In this document: positions 12,108-23,440 of the stretch, in pieces
Layout: the number at the start of each line of letters is the position of its first letter
How positions within the stretch are numbered: position 1 is the stretch's first letter
Source of the DNA: a virus
Strand: one strand, 5' to 3'
Length of the DNA: 45,483 bases
Virus record (IMG/VR): IMGVR_UViG_3300046747_000254
Coordinates: 1-45,483 of that record
Notes under the pieces: generated by a model
What the model was told of the DNA's origin: nothing
Databases searched by the model: none
The model's input: only the letters and a program-made list of their open reading frames with translations
Program-made: the position numbers and the translations under genes

Positions 12108-14893
12108 CCTACGAAGTACGAGGTGGATTCTCCGGCCTGCTGACCAACGTCGCCGAGACGCGCGCGCCGGGCACGGCTCTGCGTCTCGCGGAGAACGTCG
12201 TCATCCGCCAGCCGGGCGCCGTCGAGCCGCGCCAGGGCTTCGAGGACTACGCCGCCGACTACTCGCTGACGGGCTACGACCTGACGCAGGGCGAGGTGCA
12301 CGGCGACGACATGGTGCTCGAGACCACCGGCTACTGGCGCGCTGCAGACGGCACCGCGCGCTCGATTCGGTTGTGGCCCAACGAGACGCCGATTGCTGTC
12401 GAAAAGTACCGCGACGACTCGTTCAGCGTCGCTCTCGCGCGCGGCAATATGTATCTGCCGCATGGGTCTGGCGTCGCCGTCGCAAACAGCGCCGACGCGA
12501 CGCGGTGGTACACGGCTGGGCTGTCGATGAACTACGCGGTGACCGCGCCGAGCATCTCCAGCACGCACACTGGCGAGCCGGGGCTCCCGCCAGGATTCCA
12601 ATGGAGCTACCGGTGCGTCCTCAAGCGCACAGACTCCAACGGCCTGATTGTTCGCTCGGTTCCCACGGGCGCCATGAACGTCAAAAACGAGAGTGCCACG
12701 GACTACGCCGTGATCACGCTCCCCATGCGGTTTGTATTCTGGGACAGCTCCGACTGGGACTCGCTCGCCAACGAGATCGAGGTGTACCGCACGCGCGCTT
12801 TCCCTAACGCTCTGACGGTCGACGATGAGATGGCGCTCGTTACCACGCTGACCATCGAGGGCGACTCGATCGTCGTCCCGGCTGGCGTTTTTGAAGAGTA
12901 CCTAGACACAGTGGCGGATGAGGCGCGCGGCGCCGCGCTCTACACCTCTCCGTCTCGAGAGGGGTTCGAGGGGCAGAACGACCCGCCACCTGCCTGTGCG
13001 TGCGTCGAGCCGTACCGAGGCCACTTGTTCTTCGGCGACTGTGCAGGGCCACAGCGCATCCTGGTGAGCCATGCGATGAGCGATCGCACCGGCCTTGCCG
13101 ATGGCGTCGGCTGGAGGAACGTCACCGGCACGGCGACGGCGCTGTCCGCAACGATCACCGTGTCCGACGCGACCGGGCTCGAGAAGGGCATGACGCGCAT
13201 CGTCAGCGGCGGCATCATCACGGGCCACATCACGAACATCTCCGGCACGACGCTCACGATGAACATCGTGCAGGCGTCGGGGCTCGGAGCCGGCATCGCC
13301 ATGACGTTCACGGACGCCATCGAGGTAGATGGCGAGTGGGTGCCACTGACGACGAACGACGGTTCCGGCTACGAGATGATCGACCAGACGAACTTCGATA
13401 CCTTCCTGAACTACCTGCACGGCGGCAAGTATTCAGGCTACCGCGTCACACCGCCTGTTGTCGGCCTCGAGCACACGCACATGATTGAGCAGACCGCGCG
13501 CAACGGGTCTGCGTTCACCATGCGCGCGACGCACGGCAAGGAGATGGTGCCGCCGCTGCCGCTCTACGGCGACGACCCGCTCATGTCGAAGAACGACGTC
13601 TACCCAAACATGCTGATGTGGTCGAAGCAGGAGGAGCCAGAGCATGTGGCGCCTGCGAACTACGCGCTGATCGGCGAGAAGACCAAGCGCATTCTGGCGC
13701 TGGCGCACACGCGCGACTCGCTCTTCATCCTCAAGGAGGACGGCATCTGGCGCCTCTCTGGCTACGCTGGCCAGTGGAGCATCGACCCGTTCGACGTGAC
13801 GACGTTCTGCATCCTTCCGAGCAGCGTCAAGCGGCTCAACAATCGGGTGTTCGCGCTGACCAACCGTGGCGTCGTGTCGATCAGCGAGCTTGGTGCCGAA
13901 CCGCTGTCGTTCCCCGTCGCCGACCAGATGCGCAAGATCATCGACGACGTCCGAGAAAACCTCGCAGCGTTCGGTCACTACCAGCTGTCCGGTGTTGACG
14001 GCGTGGCTGCTACGGTCGACGACCGCAACGGTGAGTACCTGCTGATGCTGGGCAACGCGTCCCTCGACCTGAACGGCGCGCAGCTCGCGGTTTACAACGA
14101 GATCTCGACCTCCTGGACGACCTTCTCGTTCGAGGCGGCGGGGACCAGCGGATTCGCGCCTCAGGCGCTCTCGTTGGCTCCCGGACACGCTCCGCTCATC
14201 CTGCACAACGGCGGCATGAAGGTGAGCTCCTACGCCACGGAGACCACGCTCGGCCAGACGACCCGGCGCATGTACGACGGCGCGTCCGTGACAGTCACGG
14301 TCAGCTCGAGCGTGCTGACGACGGCTACCACGGCAACGGTCACCATCTCCGCGCCGCGAACCTTCGTAGCAGGCCGAGACGTGCTCACCGACTCGGCGGG
14401 CACCGCGTTCGATATCACCAGCATCACCAGTACGACCATCTTCGTGGTGACAGTGCCGGACGGCATGGGAGCTCCGGCAACCGGCGCTGGCAGCGTCAGG
14501 CGCGGCTTTTTGTGCGTGGTGCAGCCGCACGGGTTCATGGCCAACCAGCAGGTTGGAAAGCACTGGAATGGGCTCGAGGTAGGTTTCTCGCGCCTACTCG
14601 GCACGGTGAAGCTGGTGGCGACGTTCTCGAGCGCTCAGCCGCTGGTCACGGAAGACGAACAGGACCAGGACCAGGAGTTTGTGTTCTACCGGGTGAGCGG
14701 CGTGGCAGCGCACCACCTCGGCACGATGGCGCGCATCGCGGCGATCCCCGTCAACCACGCGCGCAGCTGGCTCTTGCGTGTGCGCCTGAGCTGGCTGGCG
14801 GTGCGCGGTCTTGTGTCCCTTGAGCTGATGCAGCTCGACGCGCGCACGGTTGCGCCCACGAGGCCCCAGCAGAGCTCGTCGGGGATCACATGA
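12104..14893 (+). CDS. Tail nozzle (tail tubular B-like) protein
   Basis: 929 aa, TTG start overlapping the adaptor stop. The segment at residues ~538-597 (DSLFILKEDGIWRLSGYAG, then VKRLNNRVFALTNRGVVSIS) is the beta-propeller signature of podovirus nozzle proteins. The N-terminus (GGFSGLLTNVAETRAPGTAL, LRLAENVVIRQPGAVEPRQG) is also characteristic. An inserted region with internal Thr/Ile repeats (~340-400 and ~730-790) may form Ig-like decorations. It makes the tip channel of a short tail and is the strongest sign that this is a podovirus. Confidence 0.8.
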   Translation: MTYEVRGGFSGLLTNVAETRAPGTALRLAENVVIRQPGAVEPRQGFEDYAADYSLTGYDLTQGEVHGDDMVLETTGYWRAADGTARSIRLWPNETPIAVEKYRDDSFSVALARGNMYLPHGSGVAVANSADATRWYTAGLSMNYAVTAPSISSTHTGEPGLPPGFQWSYRCVLKRTDSNGLIVRSVPTGAMNVKNESATDYAVITLPMRFVFWDSSDWDSLANEIEVYRTRAFPNALTVDDEMALVTTLTIEGDSIVVPAGVFEEYLDTVADEARGAALYTSPSREGFEGQNDPPPACACVEPYRGHLFFGDCAGPQRILVSHAMSDRTGLADGVGWRNVTGTATALSATITVSDATGLEKGMTRIVSGGIITGHITNISGTTLTMNIVQASGLGAGIAMTFTDAIEVDGEWVPLTTNDGSGYEMIDQTNFDTFLNYLHGGKYSGYRVTPPVVGLEHTHMIEQTARNGSAFTMRATHGKEMVPPLPLYGDDPLMSKNDVYPNMLMWSKQEEPEHVAPANYALIGEKTKRILALAHTRDSLFILKEDGIWRLSGYAGQWSIDPFDVTTFCILPSSVKRLNNRVFALTNRGVVSISELGAEPLSFPVADQMRKIIDDVRENLAAFGHYQLSGVDGVAATVDDRNGEYLLMLGNASLDLNGAQLAVYNEISTSWTTFSFEAAGTSGFAPQALSLAPGHAPLILHNGGMKVSSYATETTLGQTTRRMYDGASVTVTVSSSVLTTATTATVTISAPRTFVAGRDVLTDSAGTAFDITSITSTTIFVVTVPDGMGAPATGAGSVRRGFLCVVQPHGFMANQQVGKHWNGLEVGFSRLLGTVKLVATFSSAQPLVTEDEQDQDQEFVFYRVSGVAAHHLGTMARIAAIPVNHARSWLLRVRLSWLAVRGLVSLELMQLDARTVAPTRPQQSSSGIT

Positions 14894-15261
14894 GCAAGCG
14901 GTCGCTCCGACACGTCAGCTTCAGCGAAGACCCCTTGCAGGCGGCCAAGCAGGCAGCCGAGAATGCCCGCGACGCCAACGTCCTATTCCCGCGCAAGCTG
15001 GACGGGTACCTGGTGCGTATCCCCCGGTACGCGGCGCGCGCGACGACTGGCGCCAAGATCCAGTTCGAGCAGGCGCTCGGCACGAAGCGCCCGTCTGCTG
15101 TCGTGCTGGTCCGCGTGTGCGAGACGAACGACCCTGGCGGTGACCTGGCGGCAGTCGGCCGGCCCAACTTCTACCACGATGCAAAAGGCATCGGCGTCTA
15201 CGAGCCAAGCGGCTTGACGGCGGACACGAAATACGATCTGACTTTCCTCGTACTGGAGTGA
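14890..15261 (+). CDS. Small virion-associated protein
   Basis: 123 aa, ATGA overlap with the nozzle gene. It is a beta-rich domain containing GYLVRIPRYAARATTGAKIQ, PSAVVLVRVCETND and LTADTKYDLTFLVLE. Position among tail genes suggests a minor tail or connector component. No family recognised. Confidence 0.5.
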   Translation: MSKRSLRHVSFSEDPLQAAKQAAENARDANVLFPRKLDGYLVRIPRYAARATTGAKIQFEQALGTKRPSAVVLVRVCETNDPGGDLAAVGRPNFYHDAKGIGVYEPSGLTADTKYDLTFLVLE

Positions 15262-15264
15262 ACC

Positions 15265-16032
15265 ATGGGCTGGATTGGAGACATCGCTGGCGGCACCGCG
15301 AACGTGGTCATGGGACCGCGCAACCGTCGCGATGCCAAGAAGGCTGCCAAGGCCAACCGTGCGTACGTCGGCTCACTCGACTGGGAGCCAACCTACGCAT
15401 CGGCGCAGGCGCCACAGATGCAGGTCTCCGAGTCTCCGGTGGCGCGCTCGTACCTCGAGAGCCTGCTGACCGGGAACAACCCGGACCTGACGATGAGGAA
15501 CGCGCCCAACGCCGACAACACCAAGATGTTGCAGCAGCAGTCCAAGGACCAGATGTACGGGACGGTGCCGGAGATGCTTGCTCGAGAGGCTGCGGAGAAG
15601 CAGCGCCTCAACAGCATGCACGTCGACCAGCCGCCGCCGCTTGAAAATCCGGAGATTTTGCGCGGTCAGAACGCGGCCATGGCAGCCGGGCGTCCAGAGG
15701 ACGTGAAGGCGGGCATCGCGATCGGCTCTCGCATCGGCATCCCGCGCAAGGCAGACCAGGAGACGGCCAAGCGCACCGAGCAGAGGCAGTGGGACCGCCT
15801 GCACCCGGAGTCCGGCACGTACGGCGGGCTGAAGCTTTCCCAGGAAGAGCAGGCCAGGCTGGTTGGCGTCGTGAGCGACCCCAACGCAAGCAACGACGAC
15901 ATCGACGATGCATGGCGCAACACGATGGCGTGGCAGCAGTCTGACTACGCGAACGGAGACAACAGCGTCATCTCGGCGAAGGGCCACAAGATCAAGGCCG
16001 CCGCACAGGGCGACTACCGGCCCAAGAGATAA
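15265..16032 (+). CDS. Probable internal virion/ejection protein 1
   Basis: 255 aa with a GGAG site. The N-terminus MGWIGDIAGGTANVVMGPRN is small-residue rich, and the rest is hydrophilic, Gln/Asn/Lys-rich and likely disordered or helical. It precedes three large low-complexity proteins and follows the nozzle gene, the place where podoviruses keep ejection proteins. Assignment is by position and composition. Confidence 0.45.
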   Translation: MGWIGDIAGGTANVVMGPRNRRDAKKAAKANRAYVGSLDWEPTYASAQAPQMQVSESPVARSYLESLLTGNNPDLTMRNAPNADNTKMLQQQSKDQMYGTVPEMLAREAAEKQRLNSMHVDQPPPLENPEILRGQNAAMAAGRPEDVKAGIAIGSRIGIPRKADQETAKRTEQRQWDRLHPESGTYGGLKLSQEEQARLVGVVSDPNASNDDIDDAWRNTMAWQQSDYANGDNSVISAKGHKIKAAAQGDYRPKR

Positions 16033-16035
16033 GCG

Positions 16036-18045
16036 GTGGCGATCGACTACAGCAAGTGGACAGAGGCTGACACCAGGCTCGTCGACGAAGGCCACGTCAC
16101 CGAGGCCGACCTCAATGCGTGGGGCGGCACCGCCACGCCTACGCAGGTCGCCTCGCTGAAGAGCTCTGGCGCGCAGCCTGGGCAAGGCTTCTTTGCTCCC
16201 GGCGACTTCTCGAACATCGACCCCAACGCGCAGGTGTTCCAGGACTCGCGCGCGTACGACCAGCAGGTCGCCCAGACGAACGCCATCAACGACCGGTACA
16301 AGAGCGACCTGTCGTGGCTCGATCCGAGCTTCCAGGAGCAGCCGGCCTACCTCGGGCCGAGTCAGGGGTCTCGCACCTATGCTGACCCGGCGCTTGTCGC
16401 ACAGCAGCAGCAGACCTACGACCAGTTCGGCTCGTACGTCGGCAAGGACATGGGCTTCGCCAGCGATGCCCGTCAGGTCGACCAGTACAACAACTGGGGA
16501 GGCGTAGCCGCCGGCCAGGGCGCTCCCCAGTTCATGGGGAACTCGCAGCAGCAGGGCTACATCGGCGAGATCAACGGCCTGCAGGGTCCGCAGTGGGAGA
16601 GTCCTGCGCGGCAGCAGCAGGTCTACAACCAGATCCAGAGCATCAAAAACCCTGAGTTCCGTTCCGATGCGGACCAGCGGCAGGTGATGAACGACCTGGG
16701 CTCCATCGCCTCGAGCGGTGGCCACCAGGGGATCGAGTTCGACGACGGCTCGCGCCAGGAAGAGCAGTACGGCCACCTCAAGGAGATCGTCGACAACGGC
16801 GGTCTGACGGCAGCTGAGCGGCTTGCGCGGCAGAAGGCGCGGCTCGACGAGGAGCAGTGGATCCGCGGCCAGCGCGAGGCTGACCAGCAGCAGTTCGCCC
16901 AGCGCGGCATGGATGGCTCGGGCCAGCAGGTGCTCTCGCTCGGCCAGGACCGTCAGGCGGCGGCAAGCCGCATCTCGCTCGCGGACCTGCAGGCAGCAGC
17001 CGATGCGGAGAACCGCAAGCTCAGCGCGATCGGCATGGCGAGCACTGCGGCCGGGCAGATGCGCGGGCAGACGTACGACGAGCAGTCGTACATGGCGAGT
17101 CGCGGCGACAACGCGCTGATCGCCAAGGGCTCGATGGCGAACGAGCTTCGCCAGGACCAGTACCAGGAGTCGATGGGTACTGCCGACGTCGAGCTGCGTC
17201 GCGCCGGGCTCGCCGGAGAGATGGCCAACACGCTGCGCGAGGACCAGTTCCGAGAGCAGGCGTACCAGACCGGTTACGAGCTGGATAAGGTCAACTCCAA
17301 GGCGAACATCACCTCGCAGATGCGCCAGGAGGACTACATGGAGAAGTCCTACAACGACCAGCGCAAGCTCGAGGGCATGAAGCAGCAGACCAACCTGGCC
17401 AACACGCTGCGCTCTGACCAGTTCAACGAGTCTGTCGCGCAGCGCAACAGCGACCTTACTGCGCTGCAGGGCCAGGGCACGATGGCGACGAACATGCGCA
17501 ACGCGAGCTCCCAGGAGTCGCAGTTTCGCGCGTCGTCTGCAGACCGGTTCACGGAGATCAACAACCAGACGTTCAACCAGGCAGACGCCTCGAACAAGGC
17601 ATTCCAGCAGAACGCCTGGCAGTCGATGCAGAACAACCGTCAGATCGCCGACCTCCACACGCTCGACACGAAGGTCGGCGCGGCAGGGACGCTCCAGAAC
17701 AACGACGCGCGCACGAGCAAGGACATTACGGACTACTACCAGAGGCAGGCCGAGATCGACGCGGCCGCGCGCAATCAGGCGCAGTCCGACTTCAACCACA
17801 TCTCCACCTCGGTCATCACCGGTGGCAACACCGGCTCGGCGGCATCTGGCGCAGCCGCAGACTCCAAGACGGCAGCCGGCGCGGGTCAGCTCGGCAACGC
17901 TGGCGACGCGGCGGCGGACGCGGCCTTCGGGGCTCCTTCCAAGTCGACGACGGGCCAGACCGTGGGCGGCACGAACCAGGCTCTCGTCAAGCAAGCATAC
18001 CGGCCCGATCCATACGCCGATGAGACAAGGAACAGGGTGTATTGA
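16036..18045 (+). CDS. Probable ejection protein 2 with six 29-residue repeats
   Basis: 669 aa from a GTG, very rich in Gln, Ala, Ser and Asp. Residues ~338-510 hold six gapless 29-residue units beginning near AAGQMRGQTY, MANELRQDQY, MANTLREDQF, ITSQMRQEDY, LANTLRSDQF and MATNMRNASS; each has an M/L-R at positions 5-6 and an aromatic at position 10 in five of six. This predicts a long regular helical bundle or coiled coil. Position after the nozzle and size suit an internal virion protein released into the host envelope. The C-terminal ~70 residues are Gly/Ala/Ser-rich. Confidence 0.6.
   Translation: MAIDYSKWTEADTRLVDEGHVTEADLNAWGGTATPTQVASLKSSGAQPGQGFFAPGDFSNIDPNAQVFQDSRAYDQQVAQTNAINDRYKSDLSWLDPSFQEQPAYLGPSQGSRTYADPALVAQQQQTYDQFGSYVGKDMGFASDARQVDQYNNWGGVAAGQGAPQFMGNSQQQGYIGEINGLQGPQWESPARQQQVYNQIQSIKNPEFRSDADQRQVMNDLGSIASSGGHQGIEFDDGSRQEEQYGHLKEIVDNGGLTAAERLARQKARLDEEQWIRGQREADQQQFAQRGMDGSGQQVLSLGQDRQAAASRISLADLQAAADAENRKLSAIGMASTAAGQMRGQTYDEQSYMASRGDNALIAKGSMANELRQDQYQESMGTADVELRRAGLAGEMANTLREDQFREQAYQTGYELDKVNSKANITSQMRQEDYMEKSYNDQRKLEGMKQQTNLANTLRSDQFNESVAQRNSDLTALQGQGTMATNMRNASSQESQFRASSADRFTEINNQTFNQADASNKAFQQNAWQSMQNNRQIADLHTLDTKVGAAGTLQNNDARTSKDITDYYQRQAEIDAAARNQAQSDFNHISTSVITGGNTGSAASGAAADSKTAAGAGQLGNAGDAAADAAFGAPSKSTTGQTVGGTNQALVKQAYRPDPYADETRNRVY
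17047..17568 (+). repeat. Six tandem 87-base coding repeats
   Basis: These encode the 29-residue units of the protein above. Unit starts fall at 17047, 17134, 17221, 17308, 17395 and 17482. Conservation is at the protein level; DNA identity between units is moderate. Confidence 0.75.
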
Positions 18046-20041
18046 TGGGACAGCGTTATGACGAGCGGACGGGCCAGTGGGTCGACGACGACGACGCCGA
18101 CATGGGCGACATGTCGTTCAGCCTGGGCGAGATCGACGACTACAACAACTTCGGCCCCGAGGCCGCGCCGCAGCGCGTGGGCAAGGTTCGCCTTCCTGGG
18201 GAGATCAGCGAGGGTCCTCGCGTCCCTGACCGCGACCTGTCGTCCAATGCCGAGACGCAGCTCATCGACGACATGGTCGACGAGCGCGGGGGTGGCGACC
18301 TTGGCGTCGTCGACGGCTCGCCGGACTGGGATGCCACGGACCTCGCCGAGGCCCGCCGGCTTGACGCTGGCGGCGAGGCGCAGGCATCGCCGTGGGCGAA
18401 CAAGGGTGTGCTGCCGGTGAATACGCCGGTTGACGAGACGTGGGGCGGCAACGCGGAGTCGCCTTACCTGCAGCAGGAGGCGATGCGCGCCAAATACGCG
18501 CCGCGCCCTGCGGAGCCGATGGAGGCTCGCGAGCTGCCGGCGGATCCCTACTCCGCGCCCCCGCCCCCTCCAGGCCCGCTGCCGCCGGCTCCTGGTCGCG
18601 GCCCATCGATGCTGCCGCACGGGCCGACCACGGCGCTGAACAGTTCAGCGGACCCCGCTGCCGGAGCCCTCAACCAGCAGGGCGTCAACTTGGACGACCC
18701 CGACCCGATTAGGGCTGCGTGGGCCAAGCGGCGGGAGCTGGCAGCGTCGCAGCCGTCCGCGCCTCCGCGCCCGGAGCCGGAGTACCAGCCCTACTCGAGC
18801 GGTGGGCACCGGCAGAGCCCAGAAGACCTGCAGCGCATGTGGCGCTCTGCCCGTCTGTTCGGCGGCGCTGCCGAGGCGGATAACCGCCTGCAGATGGGCC
18901 TCGCGATGAACGCGCAGGTCGACAAGGCAGACGCAGCCGGCGAGGCGAGCAACTACAAGCGCTGGATCGCCGACCAGAAGGCACGCCTTGGCAACCAGCC
19001 GCTGAGCGAAGCGGGCCAGGAGATGCTGATCGCCGCGCGCATGGCATCTCCAGAGGGCGCGCTCACCGGGACGCGCGCGGACCAGGATGCGCTGCGCTCC
19101 ATTGGCGCCGCTGGCGTGCGCGACAAGGCGATCGACGCGGGCACCAAGAAGACCGTCGTCACGGAGCGCAGCAAGGATGCGCGCCAGACGCGCGACCAGG
19201 ACTTCAGGGGCCAGAACGCCGCCCTCGACGATGAGACCAAGCGTCGCGGACAGGACATCAACGCCGAGAACGTGCGTGTCCAGCAGGCGGGTCGACAGGC
19301 AGATCCGGCGGCTGAGCGCGAAGCGAAGCTCGTCGGCATTTCGAGGGCGGGTGACGTCGGCCGGCGTGAAGCGGAGGACATCCTCGACAGCGGCGACTAC
19401 TCGCACTTGTCTCCAAGCGCGCAGGCGCGTGTGGAGCGCGCGCTCGGTACCGTGGACGCCCAAGGCGGCGACAAGAAGGGCATCGCACGCTACGCGGCGG
19501 CGATTGGCGGCGGCGACGCGCGCACGCAGGAATCGGTCGAGCGCAAGGTGCTCGACCCAGGCACGCACACCGAGCGCCTGAAGCTGCGCGACGAGATTGC
19601 TCAGACTCGGCAGTCCGTGCACGAAGCCAAGAGCGGCTTCGAGACGCTGGCTGCGAACCCAATGGCGCTGCGCGCGTTCACGAACATCGGCGTCGCGGGC
19701 GCCTCCAAGATCGGAAGTATCACAAGCATCGACGGGGCCATGGACTTCGTCAGAAACGCGGCCAAGTCCGGCACGCAGTTCATGATGAGCGAAGACGAGC
19801 AGATTGCTGCTGCGAAGATCGTCCGCATGCTCGCCAAGACTGCCTTCAGCCAGGGCGGCAAGAACCTCACGCAGCACGAGCTCGGTCTGTTCGGCGCCGG
19901 CTCCGGCGTGGACCTGGGCGCGGGCGTCGGCGTCCTCAAGTCGCCCGAGATGCTGCGGCAGTACCTGCAGTCGATCGCGAAGGCGTACGTGACGCGCAGG
20001 AAGAACATCGGCAAAGAGTACAAGGGCCTCGAGGGTGACCT

Positions 20042-20045
<4 letters not shown>
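18045..20045 (+). CDS. Probable ejection protein 3
   Basis: 666 aa. ATG 18045 is preferred over an in-frame TTG three bases earlier; the stop of the previous gene overlaps it by one base (TGATG). The acidic N-terminal ~130 residues are disordered, a Pro-rich stretch follows (APPPPPGPLPPAPGRGP, ~166-182), and the second half is helical, Ala/Arg/Glu rich (e.g. ALRSIGAAGVRDKAIDAGTK, GGKNLTQHELGLFGAGSG). Length and layout fit an internal virion protein. No enzymatic domain seen. Confidence 0.55.
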
Positions 20046-22140
<2,095 letters not shown>

Positions 22141-22144
<4 letters not shown>

Positions 22145-22497
22145 CGACGATTCGCAAAGTATCTGACGGGACCATCGACATCACGTTGCCGGCCACCGGC
22201 ACGGTGGACACGGAGGGCTTGGCGATTCGCGGTCGCTTCCTGTCGGCGCGCGCAGCGTGGACGGGCACGCCTACGGGCGTGTTCAAGCTGCAGGTGTCGT
22301 TCGACAGCGGCGTCACATGGTCCGACGCGCCGGGCATGTCTGCCAACTTCACGGCAAACAGTCAGGCGCAGCCCGCCGGCAGCGCGAGCTCTGCGATCTG
22401 GAGCTTCGTCGACATCCCCGGCGGCTCCTGGCGCATTCGCTACACCGGCACGTCCGTGGGCGGCGCGGCGACGCTGCGATTCGCATGGGCGCCATGA
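22141..22497 (+). CDS. Small beta-sandwich virion protein
   Basis: 118 aa, ATGA overlap with the preceding gene. Alternating strands (KVSDGTIDITLPATGTVDTE, VFKLQVSFDSGVTWSDAPG, GGSWRIRYTGTSVGG) suggest a jelly-roll or Ig-like domain that could decorate the tail. Similar small proteins lie near tail fibre genes in other phages. No specific family assigned. Confidence 0.5.
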
Positions 22498-23009
22498 AGG
22501 CGTTTGTCACGGTGCTCGTGCTGTTCCTGATGGGTTGCGCCGACGAGCCCGACCACTCGGAGCCGTTCGCGCGCTTCACGTCGCGACCCGTGCTCTTGCA
22601 GGCATCGTCTGACCTGCGCGACGCCTGCTTCGAGTCCATCGACCAGTCGATCGCGTTCTTCCGCGAGAGCGGAGTGACGATGGCCATTACCGTCGTCGAC
22701 CCTGGTGCGCCGTCGGTGAACGGCATTCCGGTGCAGGGCGTGATCGGCATCTACCCCGGCGTGCCGCAGAAGCTGCGGTCGCTCGCGGAGACCAAGCGGG
22801 CCTTCACGATCGGCGGCGACATCCTCGCTGCGGACATCGTGCTGCGAGAGGCGAACCCGTCCTCGTGCGAGGCGCTCGCGATTGCGCATGAGCTGGGCCA
22901 CGCGCTCGGGCTCGTCGACACCGACGATGTCGGCAACTTGATGAATGGGACCTTCGGGCTGGGCGGATGGTCGCTCACCGAGGCACAGCTCGAATGGATT
23001 TCGGACTAA
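22494..23009 (+). CDS. Predicted metzincin-like zinc metalloprotease lipoprotein
   Basis: 171 aa, ATG overlapping the previous stop (ATGA). The N-terminus MKAFVTVLVLFLMGCADEPD is a lipoprotein signal with a L-M-G-C lipobox (Cys15); the Met at -2 is unusual. The C-terminal half contains HELGHALGLVD (132-142), i.e. HExxHxxGxxD, with a Met-turn-like NLMNG (148-152). This is the zinc site of metzincins, with Asp as third ligand as in snapalysin. Known members hydrolyse proteins outside the cytoplasm. It lies in the tail-gene cluster, so it could act on the envelope during entry or exclude superinfecting phage. Catalytic Glu133 is present. Confidence 0.75.
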   Translation: MKAFVTVLVLFLMGCADEPDHSEPFARFTSRPVLLQASSDLRDACFESIDQSIAFFRESGVTMAITVVDPGAPSVNGIPVQGVIGIYPGVPQKLRSLAETKRAFTIGGDILAADIVLREANPSSCEALAIAHELGHALGLVDTDDVGNLMNGTFGLGGWSLTEAQLEWISD

Positions 23010-23022
23010 CGGAGAAGTGTAG

Positions 23023-23421
23023 ATGAGGACCACAGCAGCACAGCGAAACATCATGCTCGACGCGCGAACCGCAAGCTTCGCGAGCGGCAAGATCCGAGGC
23101 TTCAGCGGCACGCGCCCGACGGATGCAGACGCTGCGCTGTCGAGCAATACGCAGCTGTTCGAGTGCACGTTCGGAGCGACGGCCTTCGGGTCGGCGTCTG
23201 CCGGCGTGCTCACGGCAAATGCGATCACCAGCGACTCGAACGCGGACGCGACAGGCACCCTGTCGTTCATCCGCTGCTACCAGTCCAACGGCACCACGGC
23301 GCTCGACGACCTATCGGTCGGCGTGGGCTCAGGCGAGGCGCAGTTCGCCACGCTCTCCATCGTCGCGAGCGCGGTGGTCTCCATCAGCTCGTTCACGATC
23401 ACGGCGCCTGTCGGCACCTGA
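23023..23421 (+). CDS. Tail-associated hypothetical protein
   Basis: 132 aa with a GGAG site ahead of ATG. The pattern TRPTDADAALSSNTQLFECT, FGATAFGSASAGVLTANAI, GTLSFIRCYQSNGTTALDD and a C-terminal VSISSFTITAPVG is a small beta domain I recognise from many phage tail loci. It probably binds the fibre that follows. No enzymatic role seen. Confidence 0.55.
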   Translation: MRTTAAQRNIMLDARTASFASGKIRGFSGTRPTDADAALSSNTQLFECTFGATAFGSASAGVLTANAITSDSNADATGTLSFIRCYQSNGTTALDDLSVGVGSGEAQFATLSIVASAVVSISSFTITAPVGT

Positions 23422-23440
23422 GCTGAGGTAGAAGCACCGC

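Noticed and set aside
15373-17994. 873-codon minus-strand open frame opposite ejection genes
   Set aside because: Low-information Leu/Arg/Val protein antiparallel to clearly structured genes; shadow.
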